Assembly (NCBI GenBank): GCA_003194445.1
Contig: PQXF01000004.1
Coordinates: 19,562-83,561 of the forward strand
DNA from: Candidatus Methanogaster sp.
GTDB taxonomy: Archaea > Halobacteriota > Methanosarcinia > Methanosarcinales > Methanogasteraceae
Direction of reading: 5' to 3'
Length of the DNA: 64,000 nucleotides
The notes below the pieces were generated by a model. It did no database searches. It was not told where the DNA came from and worked only from the letters and a program-made list of their open reading frames with translations. Below are positions 46,387-54,417 of this stretch, one piece after another; positions within the stretch are counted from its first letter, which is position 1, and each line of letters opens with the position of its first letter. The position numbers and the translations under genes were made by a program.

Positions 46387-48534
46387 ATGTTAATCGAGAT
46401 AATCATCTGGTATGCGCTGATCCTCGTAATCGGCATGGCAGCATTCCCTATCGTCTCGATCGTCTGCAAAAATCTCTCTGACCGCGGATACTGCATATCA
46501 AAGATCGCAGGCATCCTGATACTCTCGTACCTCGCATGGCTCCTCTCATATCTACTATCCTTCAGCAGAGGGACAGTTCTACTTGCTCTTGCGATTCTCT
46601 GTGCCTTATCACTGCTTTGCATCATATACGGAAAAAGCGAGGTGCACGTTGGAAGAGACGTGGTCATCAGGAATGAAATTGTCTTCTTCGTAGCTTTCAT
46701 AGTTTTTCTGGTAATACGAGTGTACAGTCCCGAGATCATCAACTTCGGTGAGAAGTTCATGGACTTCGCATTCTTAAATGCAGTCATGCGGAGCAGCCAA
46801 TTCCCGCCACACGATCCGTGGTTCGCGGGGGGACTGCTGGATTTCTACTATTATTTCGGATACCTGACCGTGGCTGTGCCGTGCAAGATCTCCGGAATCG
46901 CAACCGCGGTCACGTACAATCTCGGACTGGTCACGTTCGCAGCGCTTGCGGCAAATGCCGCCTTTGGCATCGGGTATGACCTGACAAAGAAGATCAGGTA
47001 TGGCATATCTACGATGATCTTTGTCGTATTCATCGCAAACGCACACATCGTATTTGATATGGCGGCGCGTCTCCTCAATCTCGAGACAGGCAGCCACGAA
47101 CACATCTTCAGGCTCTGGGAGTCCACGAGGATTATACCGGACACGATCAACGAGTTCCCGTACTTCGGTTTCACTTTCGGTGATCTGCATCCGCATGTCA
47201 TCTCGATCCCGTTTCAGTTGCTTGTGCTTGTGCTAATGCTAAACATTCACAGGTCTGACGAAATCGGGATTGCAATATACGGGATCGGCAGGACTCGTAT
47301 CCTCGCGGGAATAATCCTGTCCGCGCTTGCGATAGGCGCGCTCTTTCAGTTGAATGCGTGGGACTATCCGACATATCTGATCATCTTCACATCAATCGTC
47401 CTGGTTCAGCAGTACCACGCCGCATCTATCAGGAATGCGTTGGTTCCGATCGCAACCGTCGCTGTTATGAGCATTCTCCTGTTCATGCCGTTTTATCTGG
47501 ATTTTCAGGGTGCAGGCGCATCCGGATCCGGAATCGGGATCGTGTATCAACACACACTGCTGATCGATTTCATAGAGATATTCGCGCTCTTCCTGTTTCT
47601 GATATTCTCGTTCATGTTCTTGCGCCTGGATATTGACCGGAGGTATGTGGTTGCCCTGATCCCGGTAGCCGCGCTCTCCATGATCTTCTTCCAAACGCTG
47701 ATCATCACCATCCCGCTTACCCTGCTCTGTATATACCTACTGTTTCATGAGGTTCACGAGGATATGAAAAGCGATCGCTTCATTATGGTTCTCGTACTGA
47801 CAGGCTCGCTGCTTGCAATCTTCTGCGAGATATTCTATCTCGATGATCATTTTAGCGCTCCAAACGAGCGCATGAACACTGTATTTAAGTTGTACTTACA
47901 GATCTGGATTCTATGGGGTATCGCATCCGGATACTGCCTGTACCGGAGCATATCACTATTAAAGCGCAGAAGCAGCAGAAATCGCGGTAATAAAACGATC
48001 TGGATCATCATCTTCTGCATACTCTTCGCATCATGTGGCATATGTTCACTCACCATCACCGCCGAGAGGATATCGTTCGATCACAATCCGCGATCGCTTG
48101 ACGGGACTATGTATCTGAATCTGTCCGACAGGGGCGAGTATCGGGCGATATCGTGGATCCGCAGGGAGATTCCGGGAACGCCAGTCATTCTTGAGGCACC
48201 TGGGAGAGATAGTTACTCCACCGATTCAAGGGTCTCTGCATTTACTGGCTTGCCGACTCTCATCGGATGGAGATGGCACGAAATTATGTGGGGGCGCGGT
48301 TGGGATGAGATCGGACCGAGGGTAAAAGATGCTGATACGATCTACCGCACTCATGACGTACCTCTTGCAATCGATCTGCTGGATGAATATAATGTCAGTT
48401 ACGTCTACGTCGGAGCTGCCGAACACGAACGGTACGACGAGAGCGGAGGCCTCTACAAGTTTGAGGACGAGGATTATTTCGAGTGCGTCTACATTGGATC
48501 GGTTCAAATCTACCAGTTGAAGGGATGTCCATGA
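46387..48534 (+). CDS. DUF2298 (Chlor_Arch_YYY) multi-pass membrane protein
   Basis: A 715-residue protein with about a dozen hydrophobic segments. The YYY motif is visible (DFYYYFGYLTVAVP) as are FPYFGFTFGDLHPHVISIP and LNAWDYPTY, signatures of the DUF2298 family. The architecture resembles GT-C glycosyltransferases (acidic motif in the first outer loop, C-terminal soluble part with VSYVYVGAAEHERY), so a role in surface glycan or lipid-linked sugar transfer is likely but unproven. Followed 46 bases later by the KaiC-like gene. Confidence 0.88.
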   Translation: MLIEIIIWYALILVIGMAAFPIVSIVCKNLSDRGYCISKIAGILILSYLAWLLSYLLSFSRGTVLLALAILCALSLLCIIYGKSEVHVGRDVVIRNEIVFFVAFIVFLVIRVYSPEIINFGEKFMDFAFLNAVMRSSQFPPHDPWFAGGLLDFYYYFGYLTVAVPCKISGIATAVTYNLGLVTFAALAANAAFGIGYDLTKKIRYGISTMIFVVFIANAHIVFDMAARLLNLETGSHEHIFRLWESTRIIPDTINEFPYFGFTFGDLHPHVISIPFQLLVLVLMLNIHRSDEIGIAIYGIGRTRILAGIILSALAIGALFQLNAWDYPTYLIIFTSIVLVQQYHAASIRNALVPIATVAVMSILLFMPFYLDFQGAGASGSGIGIVYQHTLLIDFIEIFALFLFLIFSFMFLRLDIDRRYVVALIPVAALSMIFFQTLIITIPLTLLCIYLLFHEVHEDMKSDRFIMVLVLTGSLLAIFCEIFYLDDHFSAPNERMNTVFKLYLQIWILWGIASGYCLYRSISLLKRRSSRNRGNKTIWIIIFCILFASCGICSLTITAERISFDHNPRSLDGTMYLNLSDRGEYRAISWIRREIPGTPVILEAPGRDSYSTDSRVSAFTGLPTLIGWRWHEIMWGRGWDEIGPRVKDADTIYRTHDVPLAIDLLDEYNVSYVYVGAAEHERYDESGGLYKFEDEDYFECVYIGSVQIYQLKGCP

Positions 48535-48580
48535 AAAGATATTTCAACAAGCAGTATAAATCAAGATGCGGTGAATCGTA

Positions 48581-49312
48581 ATGAATGATGAGCGAAAGAT
48601 GGAACGGATGGAGACTGGCATACCCGGATACGATGAACTGCTCGGAGGCGGCTTTTTCGAAGGGTCTGTGAACGTGGTCATCGGCGGGTCAGGAACAGGT
48701 AAGACGGCTTTTGGTGGAGAGTTTATATATAACGGCGTAAAGGGAGGCAAGACCGGGATGGTCGTCCTCACATCAGAAGAGGCTGAATACATAAAGAGAG
48801 AATGGTATACGTCGTTTGGCTGGGATTTCTGGAAACTCGAGGAAGAGGGTAAGGTCATCTTCGTCGATATCGCTGATCCGAGTCTGCGGCTACAGAAGAC
48901 CGTGGAGATCTCACCTGATGAACTGATCAAGAGTTTTAAGAAGTTGCTTGAAAGCAAGATAAAGAACGTAGATCCGGATTTGATATTCATCGATTCGCTG
49001 GAAGCCGTATTCCTGGCTATAGAATCGAGATACCGGCTGAAGAGTATGGTTGATGACGTATTCAATGTTCTGCGAAGGGCTACTGCTACATGTATCGTCA
49101 CAAGCGGCACGATCTACGGTGTGGATGAGATCATTGCATACAGTTCCGATTCGATCACCGATCTTGGTATGGTGCGTGTCGGAAACAACCTACAGCGCTC
49201 GGTTCATGTCTCGAAACACCGCGGCTCAGCCACCATCAATCAGGTGCGTGTGCTGCAACTATCAGATGATGGCATCTCTGTACTCTCGCAGTCGCCATAT
49301 CTTGAGTTTTAG
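48581..49312 (+). CDS. Single-domain KaiC/RecA-superfamily ATPase
   Basis: A 243-residue archaeal KaiC-like ATPase. Signature start METGIPGYDELLGGGFFEGSVNVVIGG, Walker A GGSGTGKTAF, Walker B DLIFIDSLEAVF, and a C-terminal HRGSATINQVRVLQLSDDGISV. Such proteins occur in archaeal signal transduction and next to motility or circadian-like genes; no partner is recognisable here. The gene follows DUF2298 on the same strand after a 46-base gap. Confidence 0.88.
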   Translation: MNDERKMERMETGIPGYDELLGGGFFEGSVNVVIGGSGTGKTAFGGEFIYNGVKGGKTGMVVLTSEEAEYIKREWYTSFGWDFWKLEEEGKVIFVDIADPSLRLQKTVEISPDELIKSFKKLLESKIKNVDPDLIFIDSLEAVFLAIESRYRLKSMVDDVFNVLRRATATCIVTSGTIYGVDEIIAYSSDSITDLGMVRVGNNLQRSVHVSKHRGSATINQVRVLQLSDDGISVLSQSPYLEF

Positions 49313-49378
49313 GCGTCGCACAGAATATCAGGCTTGGCCAGAAAATAATCAATCCGCGTATATATCAGGCTCATCCAT

Positions 49379-50776
49379 TCACGATCTCGGCAGCCCAAGC
49401 CCGAACTCATGATGCAGCGCACGCACAGCCTCCTCTGCCCCATCACTTCGCACCACAAACGAGATGTTGTGCTCTGAAGATCCCTGACTGATCATGATCA
49501 CATTGATGCCCGCGCCCCCCATCGCGGTAAAGACGCGTGCTGCAATGCCGGGGATGCCAACCATGCCTGCCCCGACCACCGCGACTGCGCTGACATCCGG
49601 GTTCATCGTAAGCTCGCGTATCACTCCGTTTCTGAACTCTGACCTGATGGCATCCGCAGCGATGTTCAGATGCGACCCTTCGACAACGATCGAGATGTTC
49701 GCCTCGGACGATCCCTGACTGATCATGGTAATGTTCACGCCTGCCTCTGCGAGTGCGCCAAATACGCGTGCTGCAACCCCAATGGTGCCGACCATGCCAG
49801 CTCCTGATATATTTATCAGCGCGATGTTTTCGATGACGGTGACCGCTTTCACGACCTCTTTGCCCCGCTCCTGATCCCTCACCACGAGAGTGCCCCTGAA
49901 ATCCGGATCGAAGGTGTTTAGCACGCGCACGGGGAGGTCGTTTTTGATCGCGGGTTCGATCGCACGTGGATGAAGCACCTTTGCGCCAAAGTACGAGAGT
50001 TCCATCACCTCGATGTACGAGATCAGCGGGATGTTGCGCGCGTCTGGCACGATATCAGGGTCTGCGGTCATGATCCCGGACACCTCCTTCCAGAACCAGA
50101 TCTCATCTGCATCGATCGCATCACCTATCAGCGATGCCGAGAAATCAGATCCGCCGCGCCCGAGCGTTGTCGGGATGCCTGACGTGTCTTCTGCGATAAA
50201 GCCTGTGACCACGAAGACGCACTCGCTGATCAGCGGGAGCAGGCTCTCACGTATCCGCTCATTGGTGCCTTCAAGCGGTTTTGCTGCCCCGTATTCGCTG
50301 TTGGTCATGATCCCGGCCTCTCGGCCTGTAAGGTGCGTCGAAGAGATGCCGATCGAGCGGAGAGCTCCTGATAGGATCGGTGATGAGAGTAATTCCCCGT
50401 ATGAAGAGATGTAATCGCGGGAACGGCGGGTCAACTCACCAAGATAGCATATCCCGGTCAAAGCCTGCTCCAGTTCGCAGATACGGCTGTCCAGTTCGAT
50501 TAGTACCTGATTGAGAGTGATCTCGTCGTTGATTGCTACCTGCGCCGCCCTGTAATGGACGTCTCGCAGATGCTTGACCAGTTCACGAACCGCCTCGATG
50601 TCTCCCGCATCCGATATCCTATCTGCCTGCTCCAGCAGATGGTCCGTGACCTTCTTAAGCGCAGAGGTCACAATGACCAGTTCATGGTCTCGATAGCGGT
50701 TTATCAACTCGGCGACCCATTTTATCTTCTCACCATCTGCGATCGAGGCGCCTCCGAATTTCATGACCAGCCGCAT
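49379..50776 (-). CDS. lysC: Aspartate kinase
   Basis: A 465-residue aspartokinase, the first enzyme of threonine, methionine and lysine synthesis. Kinase motifs: VMKFGGASIADGEKI at the start (methanogen-like KFGG), TTLGRGGSDFSASLIG and EIWFWKEVSGIMTADP. The C-terminus holds two ACT domains (GAGMVGTIGVAARVFGALAEAGVNITMISQGSSE and a second copy near 395-465) that bind amino acids for feedback control. Monocistronic, divergent from the methyltransferase gene. Confidence 0.94.
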   Translation of the reverse strand: MRLVMKFGGASIADGEKIKWVAELINRYRDHELVIVTSALKKVTDHLLEQADRISDAGDIEAVRELVKHLRDVHYRAAQVAINDEITLNQVLIELDSRICELEQALTGICYLGELTRRSRDYISSYGELLSSPILSGALRSIGISSTHLTGREAGIMTNSEYGAAKPLEGTNERIRESLLPLISECVFVVTGFIAEDTSGIPTTLGRGGSDFSASLIGDAIDADEIWFWKEVSGIMTADPDIVPDARNIPLISYIEVMELSYFGAKVLHPRAIEPAIKNDLPVRVLNTFDPDFRGTLVVRDQERGKEVVKAVTVIENIALINISGAGMVGTIGVAARVFGALAEAGVNITMISQGSSEANISIVVEGSHLNIAADAIRSEFRNGVIRELTMNPDVSAVAVVGAGMVGIPGIAARVFTAMGGAGINVIMISQGSSEHNISFVVRSDGAEEAVRALHHEFGLGLPRS

Positions 50777-50813
50777 AATTTATAATGATGGGCGCGCTCA
50801 CTTGAAAAAGATA

Positions 50814-50826
50814 GTGGTTTTATATC
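50814..50826 (+). promoter_or_regulatory. TATA-like box of the methyltransferase gene
   Basis: ggttttatatctt lies 24-32 bases before ATG 50848; spacing suits a leaderless transcript and supports this start. Confidence 0.5.
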
Positions 50827-50847
50827 TTGGGAGCTATTTCATTCACC

Positions 50848-51816
50848 ATGCTTTTTAGCGACCTGCTTGGCATCGCAGATGAGCCCGTGCAGCTCATAGA
50901 GATGAGTTTCAGCGACCAGAAATCCTGCAAACTGACCAGATACCAGCTCACAGAGATCGTCCGGTCCGGGATGCCGTTTGGTGAAGTGATCCGGATAACA
51001 GGCGCGGACGGACCAGGCGGTCCGGATGAACTGCTCGGAATCGCAGTTCTTGCAAATTCGGAGGGACAGGACTTCCGGATGATATTCGTAAACACGATAT
51101 GCAAAGATCCGGGTTTCACGGATCTATGCGCGGGTTTGTGCGAACACGCGAGGAGCGTCCGAACCGTGGAGACAACGGATTTGCAGTTCATGGACGCGAT
51201 CATCGAGTATTATTCGATCATGCTCGTGAACCGGATGCTATGTGACCGGTGCATATCCACAAAAAAATCGTTTTCAGAGATATTTTCAGAATCGCGTGTG
51301 GATAGACTCATGGCACTTTTAAAGACCATCGAACAGTCCGGCAACACCGATTTCGCGGGGATGGATGCACTCGAGATCTGCTGCGGCAACGGGATGGCGA
51401 CGATCGCACTCACTGAACTGGGCTGCGATCCGTTCTGCATGGATTCTGACCAATGCGCGATCTGCGAAGGGCTTGAGCACGGCGTGCTTACCCCGCACCG
51501 GTCAGTGGTTCTGGACGCAACAGAACTTTCTGCCTTCTTTGATGCGGAATCCTTCGACTGTGTCATCGGATTCATGCTCGGTGCGATCTATCCGTTTAAT
51601 AAGGATCTCTGGGCGCGCATCATGTCAGAATCTGCTGTTTTGTTGCGCGAAAATGGACTTCTTGTGTTCACGGTTCATAAGGAGGAGGAGATCATCATCT
51701 TAAAGGAGGTTATGGGCGCGATCGGGATGGAGGGGGAGATTATCGACAACCGTGACGATGCAGGGGTGTATGATCAGTGGGTATATCTCGGGCGGAAAGA
51801 GCGTTTTATAGGGTGA
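50848..51816 (+). CDS. Class I SAM-dependent methyltransferase
   Basis: A 322-residue protein. The N-terminal ~170 residues have no recognised domain (a cysteine-rich DLCAGLCEHARSV region). Motif I is ALEICCGNGMATIALTELG near residue 175, with CMDSDQCA as motif II and CVIGFMLGAIYPF later. The family occurs in methanogens with unknown substrate. ATG 50848 is chosen over the TTG at 50827 because of the TATA-like box just upstream. Confidence 0.8.
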   Translation: MLFSDLLGIADEPVQLIEMSFSDQKSCKLTRYQLTEIVRSGMPFGEVIRITGADGPGGPDELLGIAVLANSEGQDFRMIFVNTICKDPGFTDLCAGLCEHARSVRTVETTDLQFMDAIIEYYSIMLVNRMLCDRCISTKKSFSEIFSESRVDRLMALLKTIEQSGNTDFAGMDALEICCGNGMATIALTELGCDPFCMDSDQCAICEGLEHGVLTPHRSVVLDATELSAFFDAESFDCVIGFMLGAIYPFNKDLWARIMSESAVLLRENGLLVFTVHKEEEIIILKEVMGAIGMEGEIIDNRDDAGVYDQWVYLGRKERFIG

Positions 51817-51910
51817 GGAATCGGGTGTCGATCATCTTCGGAAGCGTGACAGGTTTGAGGATATGTTGAACCAATAACTTTACAATCAGGCAGTTCGATA
51901 GGTTATTATT

Positions 51911-52444
51911 ATGAAGTTGAAATCCATAATGCTCGTAGCGCTGTTGCTTGCTGTGCTGTTTTCCGGGTGCATCGGTGACAAGGATAAGGTTGCACCGACT
52001 CCGACACCTACGCCTGCACCTACGCCAGAACCGACTCCGACTGTGGCACCGACTCCAACCGAGACGCCGACACCAGAACCGACTCCAACCGCGGTGACAA
52101 GAGAGCCGGAAATCCAGAGGATATGGCTCGATGAGTGGTCATTCAAACCCCGGAATCCAACGATTTATGTTGGAGATGCCCTGGAGTGGAACAACAATCA
52201 AGGTATCCGGCAGATGAGACTGAATGAAAGTGCAAGTGTCGCTACCGGTAAGCTTGAGTGGGAGAACCTTCAAGAAACCCCTGTATATGACTTCGTACTG
52301 GTAAGCGAAGATGGGCTCTGGGAGAATCAGACAATCATCCTCGGTAAGAAGTTTAGATATGCGTTCAACACATCTGGCAACTATACGTATTACTGCCAAA
52401 GATTCAGGGGGACGATGAGCGGAACCGTGACCGTGCTTCCGTGA
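51911..52444 (+). CDS. Lipoprotein with a histidine-free cupredoxin-like domain
   Basis: A 177-residue protein. A lipobox, LLAVLFSGC, ends the signal sequence, so the mature protein is lipid-anchored outside the cell. A Thr/Pro/Glu-rich linker (PTPTPTPAPTPEPTPT type repeats, residues ~28-62) follows, then a plastocyanin/cupredoxin-type beta domain (PTIYVGDALEWNNN; SGNYTYYCQRFRGTMSG). Real type 1 copper proteins have two His, one Cys and one Met ligands; the whole chain here has no His. Cys and Met remain, so it probably does not bind copper in the usual way. It converges with the regulator gene, two bases apart. Confidence 0.82.
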   Translation: MKLKSIMLVALLLAVLFSGCIGDKDKVAPTPTPTPAPTPEPTPTVAPTPTETPTPEPTPTAVTREPEIQRIWLDEWSFKPRNPTIYVGDALEWNNNQGIRQMRLNESASVATGKLEWENLQETPVYDFVLVSEDGLWENQTIILGKKFRYAFNTSGNYTYYCQRFRGTMSGTVTVLP

Positions 52445-52445
52445 T

Positions 52446-52802
52446 TCAGGCGACGGAATGTACAGCTTCCGGCACAGGTTCATGTATCGCAGCGGTCGCG
52501 CGAAGTTCTTGCTCGCAGGTCCGCTCGGACATGTAGGTAGAGGCAACCTCGTCAAACTCGAGTAACTGCGAAACGATCGGGTTTTCCTCGTTTAATTTAT
52601 ACAGCGTTGCCCGCCCGATCTTTCTGGTAGGAATCACAAGATTCCATTCCTCCAGATTTCTCCAGTGCCGATTTATCGTAGTCCATCCGATGCCTGCGTG
52701 TTCTGCGATCTCAGTTTTGGAGTAATCGTATCCTTTGTGGTCTATCAGAAAATCCAGCATCTTTATTGCCGGAGTTTCTCCGAAGATGTGTTTTAGTGCC
52801 AT
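52446..52802 (-). CDS. Winged-helix regulator, family A of a divergent pair
   Basis: A 118-residue DNA-binding protein: TPAIKMLDFLIDHKGYDYSKTEIAEHAGIGWTTINRHWRNLEEWNLVIPTRKIGRATLYKLN, an HTH with wing like archaeal ArsR/MarR-type regulators. A clear paralogue is at 63196-63492 (LDFLIDNEAFDHSKSDIARGAGISRATL). Both are divergently paired with a second small winged-helix gene, here at 52952. The C-terminus is divergent between the copies. Confidence 0.8.
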   Translation of the reverse strand: MALKHIFGETPAIKMLDFLIDHKGYDYSKTEIAEHAGIGWTTINRHWRNLEEWNLVIPTRKIGRATLYKLNEENPIVSQLLEFDEVASTYMSERTCEQELRATAAIHEPVPEAVHSVA

Positions 52803-52916
52803 GTTGTGTGTGCGCTACTGATGTTTCAGTGTGTGTTGCTGTGATTGCGATGGTAGGTAGTGGTAATAGTAATGTATTAGTAGTAGTGGTGGTATATTTA
52901 AACCTTTCGCATAGAA

Positions 52917-52929
52917 GGCTATATATACC
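52917..52929 (+). promoter_or_regulatory. TATA-like box for the 52952 gene
   Basis: aggctatatatac lies about 25-35 bases before ATG 52952, consistent with a leaderless transcript. A second A+T element, tatatttaaacc at about 52891-52902, may serve the divergent gene. Confidence 0.5.
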
Positions 52930-52951
52930 TTAAACGGAACATTGATATACC

Positions 52952-53179
52952 ATGCCAGTTGAACTGACGCTCCATCAGAAAAAGATCCTCTTCAAACTAA
53001 AGCGTAATTTTTATATCGGTAAAAGACACACATCAGAAGACAATGTCATCAAAGGCTTTCCAACAAACGAGCGTGGTAATCTAAAGAAAGCCCTTAAAAA
53101 ACTTATTCAATCAGGTTATTTGATTTCCAAACCCACTTCTTATGGGCTGGAAATAGCGATCAACCCAAATCCCGCATGA
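52952..53179 (+). CDS. Small winged-helix protein, family B of a divergent pair
   Basis: A 75-residue protein ending KKLIQSGYLISKPTSYGLEIAINPN; the paralogue at 62880-63155 has LIKSGLLFSKPTSYGLEISLNPKRRKEIDTIIERY. The reading frame stops early here: a one-base shift at about 53170-53175 would continue RMKEINEILKKE and end at 53211, which matches the paralogue's tail. The function is unknown; the shape suggests DNA binding. trm1 starts 34 bases later (2 bases after the shifted frame's stop). Confidence 0.75.
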   Translation: MPVELTLHQKKILFKLKRNFYIGKRHTSEDNVIKGFPTNERGNLKKALKKLIQSGYLISKPTSYGLEIAINPNPA

Positions 53180-53213
53180 AAGAGATTAATGAGATACTGA
53201 AAAAAGAATAACA

Positions 53214-54305
53214 ATGCACCCCATCACCGAACACGGCACAACAGTAGAACTCAGGGAAGCGTTCTACAACCCCCACATGACCACTGATCGCGACCTCACG
53301 ATCGCAGTCCTTGCAACATTCGGCAGCACGGTTGACCCAATCGAATCGTACCTCGACACGTTCGCTGCAACCGGCATCCGGGGTTTGCGTGCCGCATCGG
53401 AACTTAAGCTTACAGTCACACTCAACGACCGAGATCCGGATGCCGCATACCTGATCCGGCAAAATATCTCCTTAAATAACCTGCAATCGTCCTGCGTTGT
53501 CACAAATGAGGATGCGAACGTCCTGCTCCACCAGAGGCGGTTCGATGTCGTCGATATCGATCCGTTCGGATCGCCTGCGCCGTTCCTTGCCGCGGCATCA
53601 CGCTCAGCAGGGCAGGTGCTCTGCATAACCGCGACCGACACTGCGCCGCTCTGCGGGGCACACTTAAACGCAGGGATCCGTAAATATGCGTCTGTGCCGA
53701 TGAACAACGAGTACCACGCCGAGATCGGGGTTCGGGTGCTGATGGGCGCGATCGCACGGGCTCTTGCGGTGCAGGAGAAGGCGATGGTTCCGCTTCTCGC
53801 TTATGCGAGACGGCATTATGTCCGGGTGTATGCAAGGGTGCTGAAAAGTGTTTCTTCCGCTGATAAGTCGATGCAAGAACTTGGTTTCATCGCCCACTGC
53901 CGCCACTGTAGTTTCAGAACGCAAGTGGCAGGTCTTGCGCCGATGATTTCTGAGAGCTGCCCGGTATGTGGATCGCGGGTTGTGGCTACCGGTCCTCTGT
54001 GGCTCGGACGGCTGCATGATCAAGCGTTTCTGGGATCGGTTCTTTCTGAGCTGATCGATCGGGGATCTGATAAACAGGCGATCAAACTTGTGGAGATGTG
54101 TAGAGACGAGATCGATGCCCCGACATTCTATGATCAACACAAGATCTGCCGCGCACTTAAGATTCCGCCGATCAAGATCGATGATGTAGTCGATAAACTT
54201 CGTGATTCCGGGTTTGCGGCATCGAGAACGCATTTTTCGGGAACATCGTTCAAGACCGATGCAGATATCCGTGCGATTGCTGAGATACTATCGAGGGGTC
54301 GGTGA
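53214..54305 (+). CDS. trm1: tRNA (guanine26-N2)-dimethyltransferase
   Basis: A 363-residue archaeal Trm1 using SAM to methylate G26 of tRNA. Motifs: ITEHGTTVELREAFYNPHMTTDRDL at the N-terminus, FAATGIRGLRAASEL, TVTLNDRDPDAAYLIRQN, VDIDPFGSPAPFLAAA and CITATDTAPLCGAH. A zinc cluster follows (CRHCSFRT, CPVCGSRV). Length and layout are typical. Transcribed after the small winged-helix gene, probably by chance of position. Confidence 0.95.
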   Translation: MHPITEHGTTVELREAFYNPHMTTDRDLTIAVLATFGSTVDPIESYLDTFAATGIRGLRAASELKLTVTLNDRDPDAAYLIRQNISLNNLQSSCVVTNEDANVLLHQRRFDVVDIDPFGSPAPFLAAASRSAGQVLCITATDTAPLCGAHLNAGIRKYASVPMNNEYHAEIGVRVLMGAIARALAVQEKAMVPLLAYARRHYVRVYARVLKSVSSADKSMQELGFIAHCRHCSFRTQVAGLAPMISESCPVCGSRVVATGPLWLGRLHDQAFLGSVLSELIDRGSDKQAIKLVEMCRDEIDAPTFYDQHKICRALKIPPIKIDDVVDKLRDSGFAASRTHFSGTSFKTDADIRAIAEILSRGR

Positions 54306-54417
54306 TCAACGGGTTGATGTTTCGAGGGGGACTACATGAAGAGGCTTGGTAGGTATCGTTTTTGGGCGGATCTTTGAAAGATGAGTCTGATATCCGGTCA
54401 GTGCAGATGGGAACAAC

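Noticed and set aside
46362-46787. Minus-strand ORF opposite the DUF2298 start
   Set aside because: Shadow ORF; the plus-strand protein has transmembrane pattern and family motifs.
51960-52120. Repeated cctacgcc/gactcc units as a possible CRISPR or tandem regulatory repeat
   Set aside because: They encode the Thr/Pro/Glu linker of the lipoprotein; unit length and irregularity do not fit CRISPR.
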